64,000 nt of DNA from NCBI RefSeq assembly GCF_015689335.1, contig NZ_CP065053.1, positions 2,852,001-2,916,000 of the forward strand, in the 5' to 3' direction. The translations under genes were made by a program, and so were the position numbers. The notes beneath the pieces were generated by a model. The model ran no database searches. It had not been told where the DNA came from and saw only the letters and a list, made by a program, of their open reading frames with translations. Source of the DNA: Massilia antarctica (GTDB taxonomy: Bacteria; Pseudomonadota; Gammaproteobacteria; Burkholderiales; Burkholderiaceae_D). Shown piece after piece: positions 10,548 through 20,239 of the stretch. Each line of letters opens with the position of its first letter. Positions within the stretch are counted from its first letter, which is position 1.

Positions 10548-11216
10548 TTATTTCTTTTCCGCTGCCGCTTTGGCGACCAGGTGATCCATCACTTGCAGCG
10601 CCATTTGCTGTTGCTGCGCTTCGGTCGCGACGGTCGCGCTGCTGCCGGCCAGGTTGGGCGACGTGATGTACTTGCCGGCGATGGCGACCTGCGGCCACTC
10701 CTTGACCTGGTACGACGCCACCATGCTGTTGGCGCGCGCAAGCTTGGCCTGGACGCCGAACGAGCGGTAGGCATCGGTGAATTTGGCGCGCTCGATGCCG
10801 GCGCTGGCGGCCCAGTCGAACACCTGCTCGTCGTTGGCGAAGCGCTGGTGCTGCTCGTGCATCGCGCTAAACACCCTGGCGTGGTATTGCGGCGCCAGGC
10901 CCATCGATTCGAGCGTGTAGTACAGGCGCTGCTGCGGCACCACGGCCGGCGTGTGGCCGAGGTGGACGCGCTTGAAGACGATCTTGTCGCCCTGCTTCTT
11001 GACCCACTCGGCCAGCGCCGGCTCGAAGCTGGCGCAGTGAGGGCAGTAGTAGGCGAAAAATTCGGTGACTTCGACTTTCTTGCCGGCGTCGGTGTTTTGC
11101 GCCTCGGGCAGGGTCTGGTAATCGGTGCCGTTGACGGGCGCCTCGGGCGACGCCGTTGCGTGGGCGCCGGCGCCGCACAGGGCCAGCGCGAGCATGATCT
11201 TGAAGAGAGTAGGCAT
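10548..11216 (-). CDS. dsbA: Thiol:disulfide interchange protein DsbA/DsbL
   Basis: DsbA is the periplasmic oxidant that introduces disulfides into exported proteins and is re-oxidised by DsbB. A signal peptide occupies about residues 1-20. The active site CPHC is at 58-61 in a thioredoxin fold, with a cis-Pro loop later in the chain. The length of 222 residues is typical. It lies between the SPOR gene and the SDR gene in the argS operon. Confidence 0.95.
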   Translation of the reverse strand: MPTLFKIMLALALCGAGAHATASPEAPVNGTDYQTLPEAQNTDAGKKVEVTEFFAYYCPHCASFEPALAEWVKKQGDKIVFKRVHLGHTPAVVPQQRLYYTLESMGLAPQYHARVFSAMHEQHQRFANDEQVFDWAASAGIERAKFTDAYRSFGVQAKLARANSMVASYQVKEWPQVAIAGKYITSPNLAGSSATVATEAQQQQMALQVMDHLVAKAAAEKK

Positions 11217-11240
11217 GCGGATTTTCCGTAGTGTCGTGGG

Positions 11241-11936
11241 TTATTTCTGGTTGCGCACGATGGCGACGTCGATGCCGGCGTCGACCAGTTTGGCGCGCGC
11301 CTTGTTCATCGCTTCGACCTGTCCGTAAGGGCCGATGCGCACCCGGTGCAGCACGCCGCTGTCGTTGGCGCGCTCGCTGATGACGGCCTCGAAGCCGAGC
11401 AGGGCGAGCTTGGCGCGCGTGTTTTCGGCGTCGGCCACTTCGCGGAAGGCGCCGGCCTGCAGGTAGTAGGTGATTTTTTCCTCGGCTGCTTCGGCGGGCG
11501 CGGAAGGGGTCACGTTCTGGGCCGGCGCGTGTGCGGCGGCGGCCACCTGGGGTGGCGCCGGTGCCGGTGCGGGTGCCGGTTTTTCCGGCTTTTCAGGCTT
11601 TTCCTTCATGTTGGCGATGGCCGCGCCGAGCGGATCGGCTTCGGCCGGGGTGGCGGCCTTGGGCTTGTCGGTGATCTGCTTGTTGGCGGCGCGCGCCGCT
11701 TCCTTGTTCCCGTACAGCGGCTTGTTCGGATCGGCCGCCTGGCCGGCGGTCGGCTCGCCCATCTTGCCGGCCTTGCCGGTTTTGTCGGTAAATGGCGTCG
11801 CGCCCTTGGTGATCGCCAGCGCGACCGCGACAGCGATCACCAGGCCCACGATCAGGCCGATGACGATGCCGGTGAGGGTATTGCCTTGCTGGTGCTTGAG
11901 CGGTAGTTTGAGCCGAGGGCGGGAATCGCGTGTCAT
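11241..11936 (-). CDS. SPOR domain protein, FtsN-like
   Basis: The protein is about 231 residues. It has a short basic cytoplasmic N-terminus, one membrane helix (about 20-42), a long Pro/Ala/Lys-rich linker and a C-terminal SPOR domain (about 150-228). The architecture matches FtsN-like division proteins that bind denuded septal glycan. I chose ATG 11936 (MTRDSRPRLKL); an in-frame TTG at 11948 would add four residues. It follows argS by 24 bp and precedes dsbA. FtsN function is inferred from architecture and neighbourhood. Confidence 0.8.
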   Translation of the reverse strand: MTRDSRPRLKLPLKHQQGNTLTGIVIGLIVGLVIAVAVALAITKGATPFTDKTGKAGKMGEPTAGQAADPNKPLYGNKEAARAANKQITDKPKAATPAEADPLGAAIANMKEKPEKPEKPAPAPAPAPPQVAAAAHAPAQNVTPSAPAEAAEEKITYYLQAGAFREVADAENTRAKLALLGFEAVISERANDSGVLHRVRIGPYGQVEAMNKARAKLVDAGIDVAIVRNQK

Positions 11937-11960
11937 TGGAGCTTTCAATCGAAGAAACGG

Positions 11961-13673
11961 TTACATTTTTTCCGGCGCCGACACGCCGATCAGGGCCAGG
12001 CCGTTGCGCAGCACCTGGCGCGTGGCCGCGATCAGTGCCATGCGGGCCAGCTTGAGCGGCTCGTTGTCTTCTATCAGCACGCGCTCGGTGTTGTAGAAGC
12101 TGTGCAGGTCGGCCGCCAGCTCGCGCAGATAGAACGCCACCTGGTGCGGTCCCAGCTCTGCGCGGGCACGCGCCAGCATGTCGGGATAGGCCGCCAGGTT
12201 GGCCAGCAGTGCCATTTCGGTGGGAGCCGTCAGCGGCGCCAGGTCGACCGAGGACAGCGACGACAGGTCGGTGCCGAACTTGTCGAGCACGCGGCAGATG
12301 CGGGCGTGCGCGTAATGCACGTAGTGAACCGGATTTTCGTCGGTGGTCTTGAGGGCGACGTCGACGTCGAACACGAATTCGGTGTCGGCCTTGCGCGAGA
12401 TGAGGAAGAAGCGCACGGCGTCGCGGCCCTTGTCAACGTCGCCGTTGCCGGACCATTCGATCAGGTCGCGCACCGTCACGTAGGAACCGGCACGCTTGGA
12501 GATCTTGACCTCTTCGCCGTCCTTCATGACGGTGACCATCTTGTGCAGCACGTAGTCGGGATAGCCCTGCGGGATATCGAGGCCGACCGCCTGCAGGCCG
12601 GCGCGCACGCGCGCGATGGTGCCATGGTGGTCGCTGCCCTGGATGTTGATGGCCTGGGCGAAGCCACGCTGCCATTTGACGACGTGGTAGGCCACGTCCG
12701 GCACGAAGTAGGTGAAGCCGCCTTCGGACTTGCGCATCACGCGGTCCTTGTCGTCGCCGTAGTCGGTGGTGCGCAGCCACAGCGCGCCGTCCTGCTCATA
12801 GGTCTTGCCGGCCTTGATCAGGGCCTCGACGGTTTTTTCGACCTTGCCGTCGGCGTACAGCGACGATTCGAGGTAGTAGTTATCGAACTTGACGCCGAAG
12901 GCTTGCAGGTCGATATCCTGCTCGTTGCGCAGGTAAGTGACGGCGAATGGGCGGATCGAATCGAGATCGTCGACATTGCCGCTGGCGGTGGCGGGCAGGC
13001 CGTCGCTGGCCGAGACGGTTTTGCCCGCCAGGTAATCGGTGGCGATGTCGGCGATGTAGTCGCCGTTGTAGGCCGACTCCGGCCATGCGGCGTCGCCCGG
13101 CTTGAAGCCGCGCGCGCGCGCCTGGACCGAATTGGCCAGGGTGGCGATCTGCACGCCGGCGTCGTTGTAATAGAACTCGCGGGTGACCGCGTAGCCTTGC
13201 GAATCGAACAGGGCGGCCAGGGCGTCGCCCAAGGCGGCCTGGCGGCCGTGGCCGACGTGCAGCGGACCGGTCGGATTGGCCGACACGAATTCGAGGATCA
13301 CTTTCTTGCCGGCGCCGGCCTCGCTGCGGCCGTAATCCTTGCCCTCGGCGAGGATGGCCTTGACCACCGACTGCTTGGCGGCGGCGGCCACGCGCAGGTT
13401 GATGAAACCGGGGCCGGCGATATCGGCGCTGTCGACGAGGCCCTTGCCGGCCGGGTTATCGAGCAGCGCCGCGACGATTTTCTGGGCCAGCTCGCGCGGA
13501 TTCATCTTGAGCTGCTTGGCCAGCTGCATGGCGATATTGCAGGCGATGTCGCCGTGCGACGGATCGCGCGGGCGCTCCAGGACCACGGACGGCGTGATGC
13601 CGGTGCCGTCGAGGACAGGGGTGAGGGCGGCCTGGAACAGGGCGGCGATTTCTTGTTTTTGTGAGGCGAGCAT
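11961..13673 (-). CDS. argS: Arginyl-tRNA synthetase
   Basis: ArgRS charges tRNA(Arg) with arginine. The 570-residue protein has the N-terminal Add1 domain. The class I HIGH signature appears as HVGH at 139-142, and the KMSKS equivalent is KISKRAG. The C-terminal anticodon-binding DALR domain carries HYAHAR. It is the first gene of a seven-gene minus-strand operon ending at 7413. The gap upstream of its start contains a direct repeat. Confidence 0.97.
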   Translation of the reverse strand: MLASQKQEIAALFQAALTPVLDGTGITPSVVLERPRDPSHGDIACNIAMQLAKQLKMNPRELAQKIVAALLDNPAGKGLVDSADIAGPGFINLRVAAAAKQSVVKAILAEGKDYGRSEAGAGKKVILEFVSANPTGPLHVGHGRQAALGDALAALFDSQGYAVTREFYYNDAGVQIATLANSVQARARGFKPGDAAWPESAYNGDYIADIATDYLAGKTVSASDGLPATASGNVDDLDSIRPFAVTYLRNEQDIDLQAFGVKFDNYYLESSLYADGKVEKTVEALIKAGKTYEQDGALWLRTTDYGDDKDRVMRKSEGGFTYFVPDVAYHVVKWQRGFAQAINIQGSDHHGTIARVRAGLQAVGLDIPQGYPDYVLHKMVTVMKDGEEVKISKRAGSYVTVRDLIEWSGNGDVDKGRDAVRFFLISRKADTEFVFDVDVALKTTDENPVHYVHYAHARICRVLDKFGTDLSSLSSVDLAPLTAPTEMALLANLAAYPDMLARARAELGPHQVAFYLRELAADLHSFYNTERVLIEDNEPLKLARMALIAATRQVLRNGLALIGVSAPEKM

Positions 13674-13796
13674 GAGCGGTGATCTGTAGAGTAGTCGAGC
13701 GGTGGCGGTGCCACGGGCAATAGTAGCTCAATTATACTGGTTTGCCGCCCCTCTGAGTCCGCCCGCGCAAGCCATCGATAGCGCCCCCACCCCCAG

Positions 13797-13981
13797 AATC
13801 CCCGAACCGGGGTCTGACCTCTGATTAGCAATGAAATCATTGTTTTCTACATCCTCGGCAGTAATAAGCCGGCTTGGCCGTCGCGCATGGAATCCCCGAA
13901 CCGGGGCCTGACCTCTGATTAGCAATGAAACCGTTGTTTTCTACATCCTCGGCAGTAATAAGCCGGCTTGGCCGTCGCGCA
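13797..13981 (+). repeat. Two-copy 91-bp direct repeat
   Basis: Two near-identical 91-bp units lie at 13797-13887 and 13891-13981, separated by 3 bp. Each starts AATCCCCGAACCGGGG and ends GGCCGTCGCGCA. I found three base differences (one in GGGTCTG/GGGCCTG, and the TCAT/CCGT segment). Each contains the block GGGGTCTGACCTCTGATTAG or its one-base variant. The array fills much of the 527-bp gap between argS and rsmB, where no gene is apparent. Confidence 0.9.
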
Positions 13982-14047
13982 CGAGGCGGATGTGCCCGAG
14001 AGGACTTTTTCCACATGCAAAAGCGTTGATCTGCGAAAAATATTTCG

Positions 14048-14069
14048 AATCAGAGGTCAGACCCCGGTT
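14048..14069 (-). repeat. Inverted 22-bp copy of the repeat core
   Basis: The 22 bp at 14048-14069 is the exact reverse complement of 13805-13826 in the first 91-bp unit. The direct repeats are therefore followed by an inverted core about 70 bp downstream. The intervening sequence shows no coding signal. Such inverted cores are seen in mobile intergenic repeat families; mobility here is inference. Confidence 0.85.
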
Positions 14070-14200
14070 GTAGGATTTTTTACTTGGGTAAGCGTTGGGC
14101 GTTGGAAGAATGTGTTGTCATAAAGGATCGTTTAAGCCTGTGCGGGGGGCTAACCCGGTACAATTGCACCTTTATAAAGTAGCGCAAAGCAGACCCGACC

Positions 14201-15622
14201 ATGACCAACAAGCGCCCGACGCTCTCCATCAAACCCGCCGCGCCCAAGGCGGATAAAGCGGCGCCGCCGCGCATGCGCGCCAGTTTCGAGGTCAAGCCCG
14301 TGCTGCAGCCCGGCTATCGCCCCGATCTGAAACCCGATTCGCTCGCGCTGTGCCTGCTCGGTGCGGCCAATGCCGTGGCCCAGGTGCGCGGCGGCGCAGC
14401 GCTGCCGCAGGCGCTGCTGACCGCGTTCGGCGTGACCGCCGCCGCGCCCCAAGCGCGCGGGGCGATCCAGGATATCGCTTACCGCACCATGCGCCAGCTC
14501 GGCCGCAGCGAAACCTTGCTCGGCCTGATGACGTCGAAGGCGCCGGAGCCGCCGATGCTGGCCAGCCTGCTGTGCTGCGCCCTGACCCTGATCGATACGC
14601 CGGACGGCGCCGAGCCGCCGTATGAAGTATTTACCGTCGTCGACCAGGCCGTCACCGTGGCCAGTTCGCATCCGGACATGGCGCACGCCAAGGGCATGGT
14701 CAACGCCGTGCTGCGCCGCTTCCTGCGCGAACGCGAGGAGCTGCTCAAGACGGCGCTGATGCAGCCGGTGGCGCAATGGAATTATCCGCAGTGGTGGATC
14801 GACGCCGCCAAGGCCGCCTATCCCGGCAACTGGCAAGCCATCCTCGCGGCCGGCAACGCCCAGCCGCCATTGACTTTGCGCGTGAACGTGCGCAAGACGA
14901 CGGTCGAGGCATACATACAATTGCTGGCCGGCGCCGGCATGGGCGCCACCCAGATCGGCCCGTCCGCCGTGCGCCTCGACAAGGCGCTGGGCGTGGCCCT
15001 GATTCCCGGTTTCGACGAGGGCCTGGCCTCGGTGCAGGACGCCGGCGCGCAGCTGGCCGCGCCGCTGCTCGATGTGCAGGACGGCATGCGCGTGCTGGAC
15101 GCCTGCGCCGCGCCCGGCGGCAAGACCTGCCATCTGCTGGAACTGGCGCAGCTGGACCTGACCGCGCTCGATTCCGATCCCAAGCGCCTTGAGCGCGTCG
15201 GCGAAAATCTGGAACGCCTCGGCTTGAGCGCGACGCTCAAGGCGTTCGAGGCGCAGACCAGCGTGTGGTGGGATGGCCAGCAGTTCGACCGCATCCTGGC
15301 CGACGTGCCGTGCACGGCGTCGGGCATCGTGCGGCGTCACCCGGACATCCGCTGGCTGCGGCGCAAGGGCGATGCACTCCAACTTGCAACACTTTCGGCC
15401 AAAATTCTCGACAACCTTTGGCAGATGCTGCGCCCGAATGGTAAATTGCTGTTCGTGACATGTTCGCTCTGGCCCCAGGAATCGGAGGCGCAGGCCGCCG
15501 CATTCGCGGTGCGCCACAATGCGACCCGCCTCGCCGCGCCGGGACAGTTGCTTCCGACCGGTACCGCCGTGCAGGATCATGACGGATTGTTCTACGCCCT
15601 GTTTCAAAAAAACGCGACGTAA
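14201..15622 (+). CDS. rsmB: RsmB/NOP family rRNA cytosine-C5 methyltransferase
   Basis: This enzyme methylates C5 of a cytosine in 16S rRNA using S-adenosylmethionine. The 473-residue protein has an N-terminal NusB-like region and then the methyltransferase domain. The SAM motif is DACAAPGGKTCHLLEL; the two conserved cysteines are in DVPCTASGI and VTCSLWPQES. It lies just upstream of DUF4390-ntrYX, the usual Burkholderiales order. A -10-like TACAAT at 14159-14164 lies upstream. Confidence 0.92.
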   Translation: MTNKRPTLSIKPAAPKADKAAPPRMRASFEVKPVLQPGYRPDLKPDSLALCLLGAANAVAQVRGGAALPQALLTAFGVTAAAPQARGAIQDIAYRTMRQLGRSETLLGLMTSKAPEPPMLASLLCCALTLIDTPDGAEPPYEVFTVVDQAVTVASSHPDMAHAKGMVNAVLRRFLREREELLKTALMQPVAQWNYPQWWIDAAKAAYPGNWQAILAAGNAQPPLTLRVNVRKTTVEAYIQLLAGAGMGATQIGPSAVRLDKALGVALIPGFDEGLASVQDAGAQLAAPLLDVQDGMRVLDACAAPGGKTCHLLELAQLDLTALDSDPKRLERVGENLERLGLSATLKAFEAQTSVWWDGQQFDRILADVPCTASGIVRRHPDIRWLRRKGDALQLATLSAKILDNLWQMLRPNGKLLFVTCSLWPQESEAQAAAFAVRHNATRLAAPGQLLPTGTAVQDHDGLFYALFQKNAT

Positions 15623-15665
15623 CGGGTCCTTCGACTATGCGAACCTTTAAGATTCTGGCCCCCCT

Positions 15666-16241
15666 GTGACACAACGATTTTTCCGCCTTCTTGCCTGCCA
15701 GCTGCTGCTGATGTTCGCGTCCGTGTGCGCGTGCGTGCCGGCGTGGGCGGCGGACGTGGTCGACATCACGCATGCCCATATCGAGGCAACCGACGAGGGT
15801 TACCGCCTGGCGGCCAGCTATGCCTTCGAGTTGAACGAGGGGCTGGAAGACGCCATCAAGCATGGCGTGCAACTGTACTTCACCACCGAAATCGAACTGA
15901 CCCGCCCGCGCTGGTACTGGTATGACGACAAGGCGGTGTCGGCGCGCCAGACCATCCGCATCTGGTACAACGTGCTCACGCGCCAGTACCATGTGTCGGC
16001 GCTGGGCAGCATGGCGCAGAGTTTTCTCACCCTGGACGACGCGATGGTGTTGATCCGCCGCCCCAGCCGCTGGGTGATCGCGCCGAAAGGAGCGCTCAAG
16101 CGCGGCGAGACGTACAACGTCACCGTGCGCATGTTCATGGACCGCGAACTGCTGCCCAAGCCGATGCAGGTCAATGCGCTGAACAATTCCGACTGGCGCC
16201 TGGCTTCCAAGAACAAAATCTTCCCCTACACGGCGGAATAA
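15666..16241 (+). CDS. DUF4390 domain secreted protein
   Basis: The 191-residue protein starts at GTG 15666 and has a signal peptide ending near residue 28 (VPAWA). The mature part matches the DUF4390 pattern, including an RPRWYWYDD segment. No biochemical function is known to me. It is regularly found between rsmB and ntrY in betaproteobacteria, and its stop lies 3 bp before the ntrY start. This suggests a periplasmic accessory to the NtrY sensor, which remains inference. Confidence 0.82.
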   Translation: MTQRFFRLLACQLLLMFASVCACVPAWAADVVDITHAHIEATDEGYRLAASYAFELNEGLEDAIKHGVQLYFTTEIELTRPRWYWYDDKAVSARQTIRIWYNVLTRQYHVSALGSMAQSFLTLDDAMVLIRRPSRWVIAPKGALKRGETYNVTVRMFMDRELLPKPMQVNALNNSDWRLASKNKIFPYTAE

Positions 16242-16244
16242 GCG

Positions 16245-18530
16245 GTGAATCAAGCCTTGCGCTATGCAGTGATGGTCGGCGCCGCCGTCGTCAGCATCCT
16301 GCTGTTCCTGCTCGCCTCGGCGTCCGACAATTCCGGCTTCTTCGACCGTTACTACACATGGCTGCTCGGCCTGAACGCGGCGGTGGCCGGCGCGCTGCTG
16401 GTGTTCGTGGTGGTGGCGCTGGCGCGCCTGTATTCGCGCTATAAAAGCGGCAAGTTCGGCTCGCGCCTGATGGCGCGCCTGGTGATCCTGTTCGCCGGCA
16501 TCGGCATCCTGCCCGGCCTGGTCATCTTCCTGGTGTCGGTGCAGTTCGTGTCCAATTCGATCGAGTCCTGGTTCAACGTGAAGATCGAGGCGGCGCTGGA
16601 GTCGGGCGTGAGCCTGGGCGTCGCCGCGCTCGACCAGGCACGCAGCGAACTGGGGGCGGTCGGCGAGATCAGCGCGGCCACCATCGCCGGCCAGGATGTG
16701 CTGGCCTCGCACGATATCCTCACGCGCCTGGTGCGCGAGCAGGAGGGCATGCTCAGCGCCGTCATCGTGGGCCAGGATGGCAGGACGATCACCAGCGCGG
16801 CCGAAGGGCGGCGCGACCTGATGGCCGATTTGCCGACGCCGGCCATGCTGCTGCAGGCGGTGATGCCGGGCGGGTATTCGGTGGCCGAGGGCGGGGTGGA
16901 GCGCGATTTCAAGGATGTCAACGGCAACCACGGCGGCACGGCCAATGCGCTCGACGGCGCCACCAGCCTGCGCCTGCGCGTGGTGCTGGCCATTCCCGAG
17001 CCGCCGGGCGCCGCGCCGCGCTTTTTGCAGCTGATGCAGGCGGTGCCGGTCAAGCTGGCGCTCAACGCCGAGGTGCTGCGCAACGCCTACAGCGAATACC
17101 AGGAGCGCTTCGTGGCGCGCACCGGCTTGCGCAAGATGTATATCGAGACATTGACACTGACCTTGCTGCTGGCGATCTTCGGGGCGATCGCCAGCGCGTT
17201 TGTGATCGCCGGCAAACTGGCGCAGCCCTTGCTGGTGCTGGCCGAGGGCACGCGCGCGGTGGCCGAGGGCGACCTGTCGCCGCGCCCGATCGTGGCCACC
17301 TCCGACGAACTGGGCACGCTCACGCAATCGTTCAACACCATGACCGGCCAGCTGTTCGAGGCGCGCAGCGCGGTCGAACGCAACCGCGCCGCCCTGCAGA
17401 GTGCCAAGGCGCACCTGGAGTCGGTGCTGGACAATATGTCGGCCGGGGTGATCGTGCTCGACGCCGACTCGAACGTGGTCAGTTCCAACGAAGCGGTCGA
17501 GCGCATCCTGCAGCACGACGTGGCCGGCCACATGGGCATGGCGCTGGCCGCCATCGATGGGCTGGAACTGTTCGCGGCGGCGATCGCCAGGGCGTTTTCG
17601 GCCCAGAGCGCGCAGAGCGCGGCCGGCTCGCCGCGCAAGCAGACCCACTGGCAGCAGGAGATCGAAATCCCGCGCCGGCTCGGCACCAGCGACGACCATG
17701 ACATCACCCTGCTGGCGCGCGGCTCGCGCTTGCCGGTGGGCGCCGGCAGCGGCTACATCGTGGTGTTCGACGATATTTCGGACGTGATTTCGGCGCAGCG
17801 CTCGATGGCCTGGGGCGAGGTGGCGCGGCGCCTGGCGCACGAGATCAAGAACCCGCTCACGCCGATCCAGCTGTCGGCCGAGCGCATGCAGATGAAGCTC
17901 GAAGCGCGCCTGCAAGGGGCCGACCGCGACCTGCTCAACAAGGGCACGGCGACCATCGTCAACCAGGTCGACGCCATGAAGCGCATGGTGGACGACTTCC
18001 GCGACTATGCCAAGGCGCCGCCGGCGGTGCTCGACAAGCTCGACCTGAATGCGCTGGTGGGCGAAATCCTGCATATGTACCTATCCGGCGACGAAAGCGA
18101 TATTATTCATGCTGAGCTTGCCGCCGGCCTGCCCTCGGTGATGGGCGATGCGACGCAATTGCGCCAGGTAATCCACAATCTGCTGCAAAATGCCCAGGAT
18201 GCGATGAGCGAGCGCGCTCCGGACGCCGCGCCGGCGCGCATCGATATCACGACCGAGGCGATTCATTACCAGGGCGCGAACGGGGCCGGCACCGCGGTGC
18301 GGCTGTCGATTGTCGATAACGGGCCGGGATTCGCCCCCAAGATCCTGTCGCGCGCATTCGAGCCGTATGTCACGTCGAAGGTACGCGGGACCGGGCTGGG
18401 ACTGCCGATGGTGAAGAAAATCGTCGATGAACACGGCGGCAAGATCGAGATACAGAACCGCAGTGACGGAACTGGCGCGTCGGTGTTGATTTTACTGTTA
18501 AAGTTAGCACCGGCCAGCGTTGTGGCGTAA
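16245..18530 (+). CDS. ntrY: Sensor histidine kinase NtrY
   Basis: The 761-residue membrane kinase starts at GTG 16245. Three membrane helices lie near residues 5-100, then a periplasmic segment, a further helix at about 300-325 and a HAMP domain. A PAS-like region follows. The HisKA motif HEIKNPLTP has phospho-acceptor His532, and the HATPase domain has N and G boxes (NLLQNAQDA, DNGPGF, GTGLGLPM). NtrY kinases affect nitrogen, redox and envelope responses; the signal here is unknown. The response regulator follows 83 bp downstream. Confidence 0.93.
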   Translation: MNQALRYAVMVGAAVVSILLFLLASASDNSGFFDRYYTWLLGLNAAVAGALLVFVVVALARLYSRYKSGKFGSRLMARLVILFAGIGILPGLVIFLVSVQFVSNSIESWFNVKIEAALESGVSLGVAALDQARSELGAVGEISAATIAGQDVLASHDILTRLVREQEGMLSAVIVGQDGRTITSAAEGRRDLMADLPTPAMLLQAVMPGGYSVAEGGVERDFKDVNGNHGGTANALDGATSLRLRVVLAIPEPPGAAPRFLQLMQAVPVKLALNAEVLRNAYSEYQERFVARTGLRKMYIETLTLTLLLAIFGAIASAFVIAGKLAQPLLVLAEGTRAVAEGDLSPRPIVATSDELGTLTQSFNTMTGQLFEARSAVERNRAALQSAKAHLESVLDNMSAGVIVLDADSNVVSSNEAVERILQHDVAGHMGMALAAIDGLELFAAAIARAFSAQSAQSAAGSPRKQTHWQQEIEIPRRLGTSDDHDITLLARGSRLPVGAGSGYIVVFDDISDVISAQRSMAWGEVARRLAHEIKNPLTPIQLSAERMQMKLEARLQGADRDLLNKGTATIVNQVDAMKRMVDDFRDYAKAPPAVLDKLDLNALVGEILHMYLSGDESDIIHAELAAGLPSVMGDATQLRQVIHNLLQNAQDAMSERAPDAAPARIDITTEAIHYQGANGAGTAVRLSIVDNGPGFAPKILSRAFEPYVTSKVRGTGLGLPMVKKIVDEHGGKIEIQNRSDGTGASVLILLLKLAPASVVA

Positions 18531-18613
18531 GCGTTGAACTAAGAATAAAATCGCGGCTGTGAGCGGTATGCGCTGCATGCCATTGGAGCGGGCAAAAAGA
18601 GGAAGGCAAACAC

Positions 18614-19333
18614 ATGGCAAACATTCTCGTAGTTGATGATGAAATGGGCATCCGCGAGTTACTCTCGGAAATCTTGGGCGACGAAGGCCATGCCATCACG
18701 CTCGCCGAAAACGCGCAGCAGGCCCGTGACGCGCGCGCGGCGGGGGCACCGGATCTGGTGCTTCTGGATATCTGGATGCCCGATACCGACGGCGTCACCC
18801 TGCTCAAGGAATGGCAGCGCGACGGCTTGCTGACCATGCCGGTCATCATGATGTCGGGGCACGCGACCATCGATACGGCGGTCGAGGCAACCCGGATCGG
18901 CGCGCTCAACTTCCTCGAGAAGCCGATCGCGCTGCAAAAACTGCTCAAGGCGGTGCAGCAGGGCCTCACGCGGGCCCAGGAAGTGGTGCGCGCCCCGGTG
19001 ATCGCGCCGCGCCCGATGCTCGCGCCCCAGCCCGAGGAAAGCCCGATGACGGCCTCGGCCATGTTTTCGGCGCAAACCCCGCAATCGGCCATCGCGCCGC
19101 GCATGGGCGGCTTGCCGAACGGGGAAGGGCATGGCTTCAACCTCAGTTTCGACCTGCCGCTGCGCGAGGCGCGCGATGCCTTCGAACGCATGTATTTCGA
19201 GCATCATCTGGGGCGCGAGGGCGGCAGCATGACCCGCGTGGCCGAAAAAACCGGTCTCGAACGCACCCACCTGTACCGCAAGCTCAAGCAACTCGGCGTC
19301 GAGCCGGGCAAGCTGGCTAAAAAGAACGGATGA
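18614..19333 (+). CDS. NtrX-type response regulator lacking the AAA+ domain
   Basis: The 239-residue protein has an N-terminal receiver domain (1-120), with phospho-acceptor Asp in LLDIWMPDTDG and the conserved Lys in EKPIALQKLL. A Pro/Ala/Met-rich linker of about 70 residues follows, then a Fis-type helix-turn-helix at the C-terminus (TRVAEKTGLERTHLYRKLKQLG). Canonical NtrX is about 450 residues and carries a sigma54-interacting AAA+ domain between these parts; here it is absent. The protein may therefore regulate sigma70 promoters like PrrA/RegA. It is the partner of NtrY by position. Confidence 0.88.
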   Translation: MANILVVDDEMGIRELLSEILGDEGHAITLAENAQQARDARAAGAPDLVLLDIWMPDTDGVTLLKEWQRDGLLTMPVIMMSGHATIDTAVEATRIGALNFLEKPIALQKLLKAVQQGLTRAQEVVRAPVIAPRPMLAPQPEESPMTASAMFSAQTPQSAIAPRMGGLPNGEGHGFNLSFDLPLREARDAFERMYFEHHLGREGGSMTRVAEKTGLERTHLYRKLKQLGVEPGKLAKKNG

Positions 19334-19710
19334 CCGCAGCGCCTGCGCGCAGGGCTGCCCTGACCCTGGTCACGGGCGGCTCGGCGCCGCAGCGCGAGGC
19401 CGCCATCGCGGCGTGCCTTGAGCGCTCGTCCGCCGCCGGCCTGTGCGCCGTGCTGCTCGAAGGGCTGGCGTCCGGCCAGACCCTGCTATCCCCCTCCCAC
19501 GACCTGCAAGTGCAGCGGATCGCGCCCGGCTGCCTTTGCTGCACCGGTAATCTCGTTTTACGTGTAACATTAAATCGGATCCTGCGCCTGCGCCCCGAGC
19601 GACTGTTCATCGGGCTGGCCGCCACGGACCACCTTGATCAGTTGAGATCGTGGCTGCAAGACCCGCCATACGATCAGCTGTTGGAACTGACAGCGGACAT
19701 GCACACTTGA
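19330..19710 (+). CDS. Small CxCC protein, COG0523/CobW-like fragment
   Basis: The 126-residue protein overlaps the regulator gene by 4 bp (ATGA). It contains GCLCCTGNLVLRVTLNRIL, which resembles the GCxCC metal-binding motif and following helix of COG0523 (CobW-type) GTPases. The N-terminus LTLVTGGSAPQREAA takes the place of a P-loop but lacks GKT. It is too short for a full GTPase. It may be a stand-alone metal-binding remnant of the fold; I do not know its function. Confidence 0.6.
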   Translation: MTAAPARRAALTLVTGGSAPQREAAIAACLERSSAAGLCAVLLEGLASGQTLLSPSHDLQVQRIAPGCLCCTGNLVLRVTLNRILRLRPERLFIGLAATDHLDQLRSWLQDPPYDQLLELTADMHT

Positions 19711-19779
19711 AATCGGTCCGCATAGCCCCACCTGCCCTGATGAGCACAGTGGAACGTCTGATCGAGTGAAGGAGCAAAC

Positions 19780-20037
19780 ATGAACATGATCTACAACAGT
19801 GAACAGTACAGCGTGGTCGAGTTCGGCGTCGATCACAATCTCGAAGCCTTGCGCTTCGGCGGATATGAAATCGTCGACAAATCCGGACGCCGCGAAGCCT
19901 TTATCGGCGGCAAACTTGCGCAATCATTCAGGCGCGACGTCAACAACCTGATCGCCAGCGAACCCACCATGGAAGAAATCGACGATTTCCTCGGTTCCTA
20001 CGACTCGCTGATGAGCCAACCGGTGTTGTTGCACTAA
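19780..20037 (+). CDS. DUF3567 domain protein
   Basis: An 85-residue acidic cytosolic protein starting MNMIYNSEQYSVVEF, with the internal block GGYEIVDKSGRRE. This matches the DUF3567 family, which is largely limited to Burkholderiales. It has a good ribosome binding site (AAGGAG) before ATG 19780. Function is unknown. It supports the taxonomic placement of the window. Confidence 0.85.
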   Translation: MNMIYNSEQYSVVEFGVDHNLEALRFGGYEIVDKSGRREAFIGGKLAQSFRRDVNNLIASEPTMEEIDDFLGSYDSLMSQPVLLH

Positions 20038-20239
20038 TATTCGGCAGGTGCCGGGATGGCCGCTGGCGGTCTCGCCAGCGCGGCGCTGTGACCGGCAAAA
20101 ATTCGTTCCCGCGCGGGGCAGGCTGTCTTGCGCGGGAATGCAAGGACAGGCAATGCGCCGGCGTATCGAGTCGATACGCATCCATCGCCAGCTTCGCACC
20201 AGCCTCGGAGCGCCAACCCGAACATGGTATTCTGGCGTG

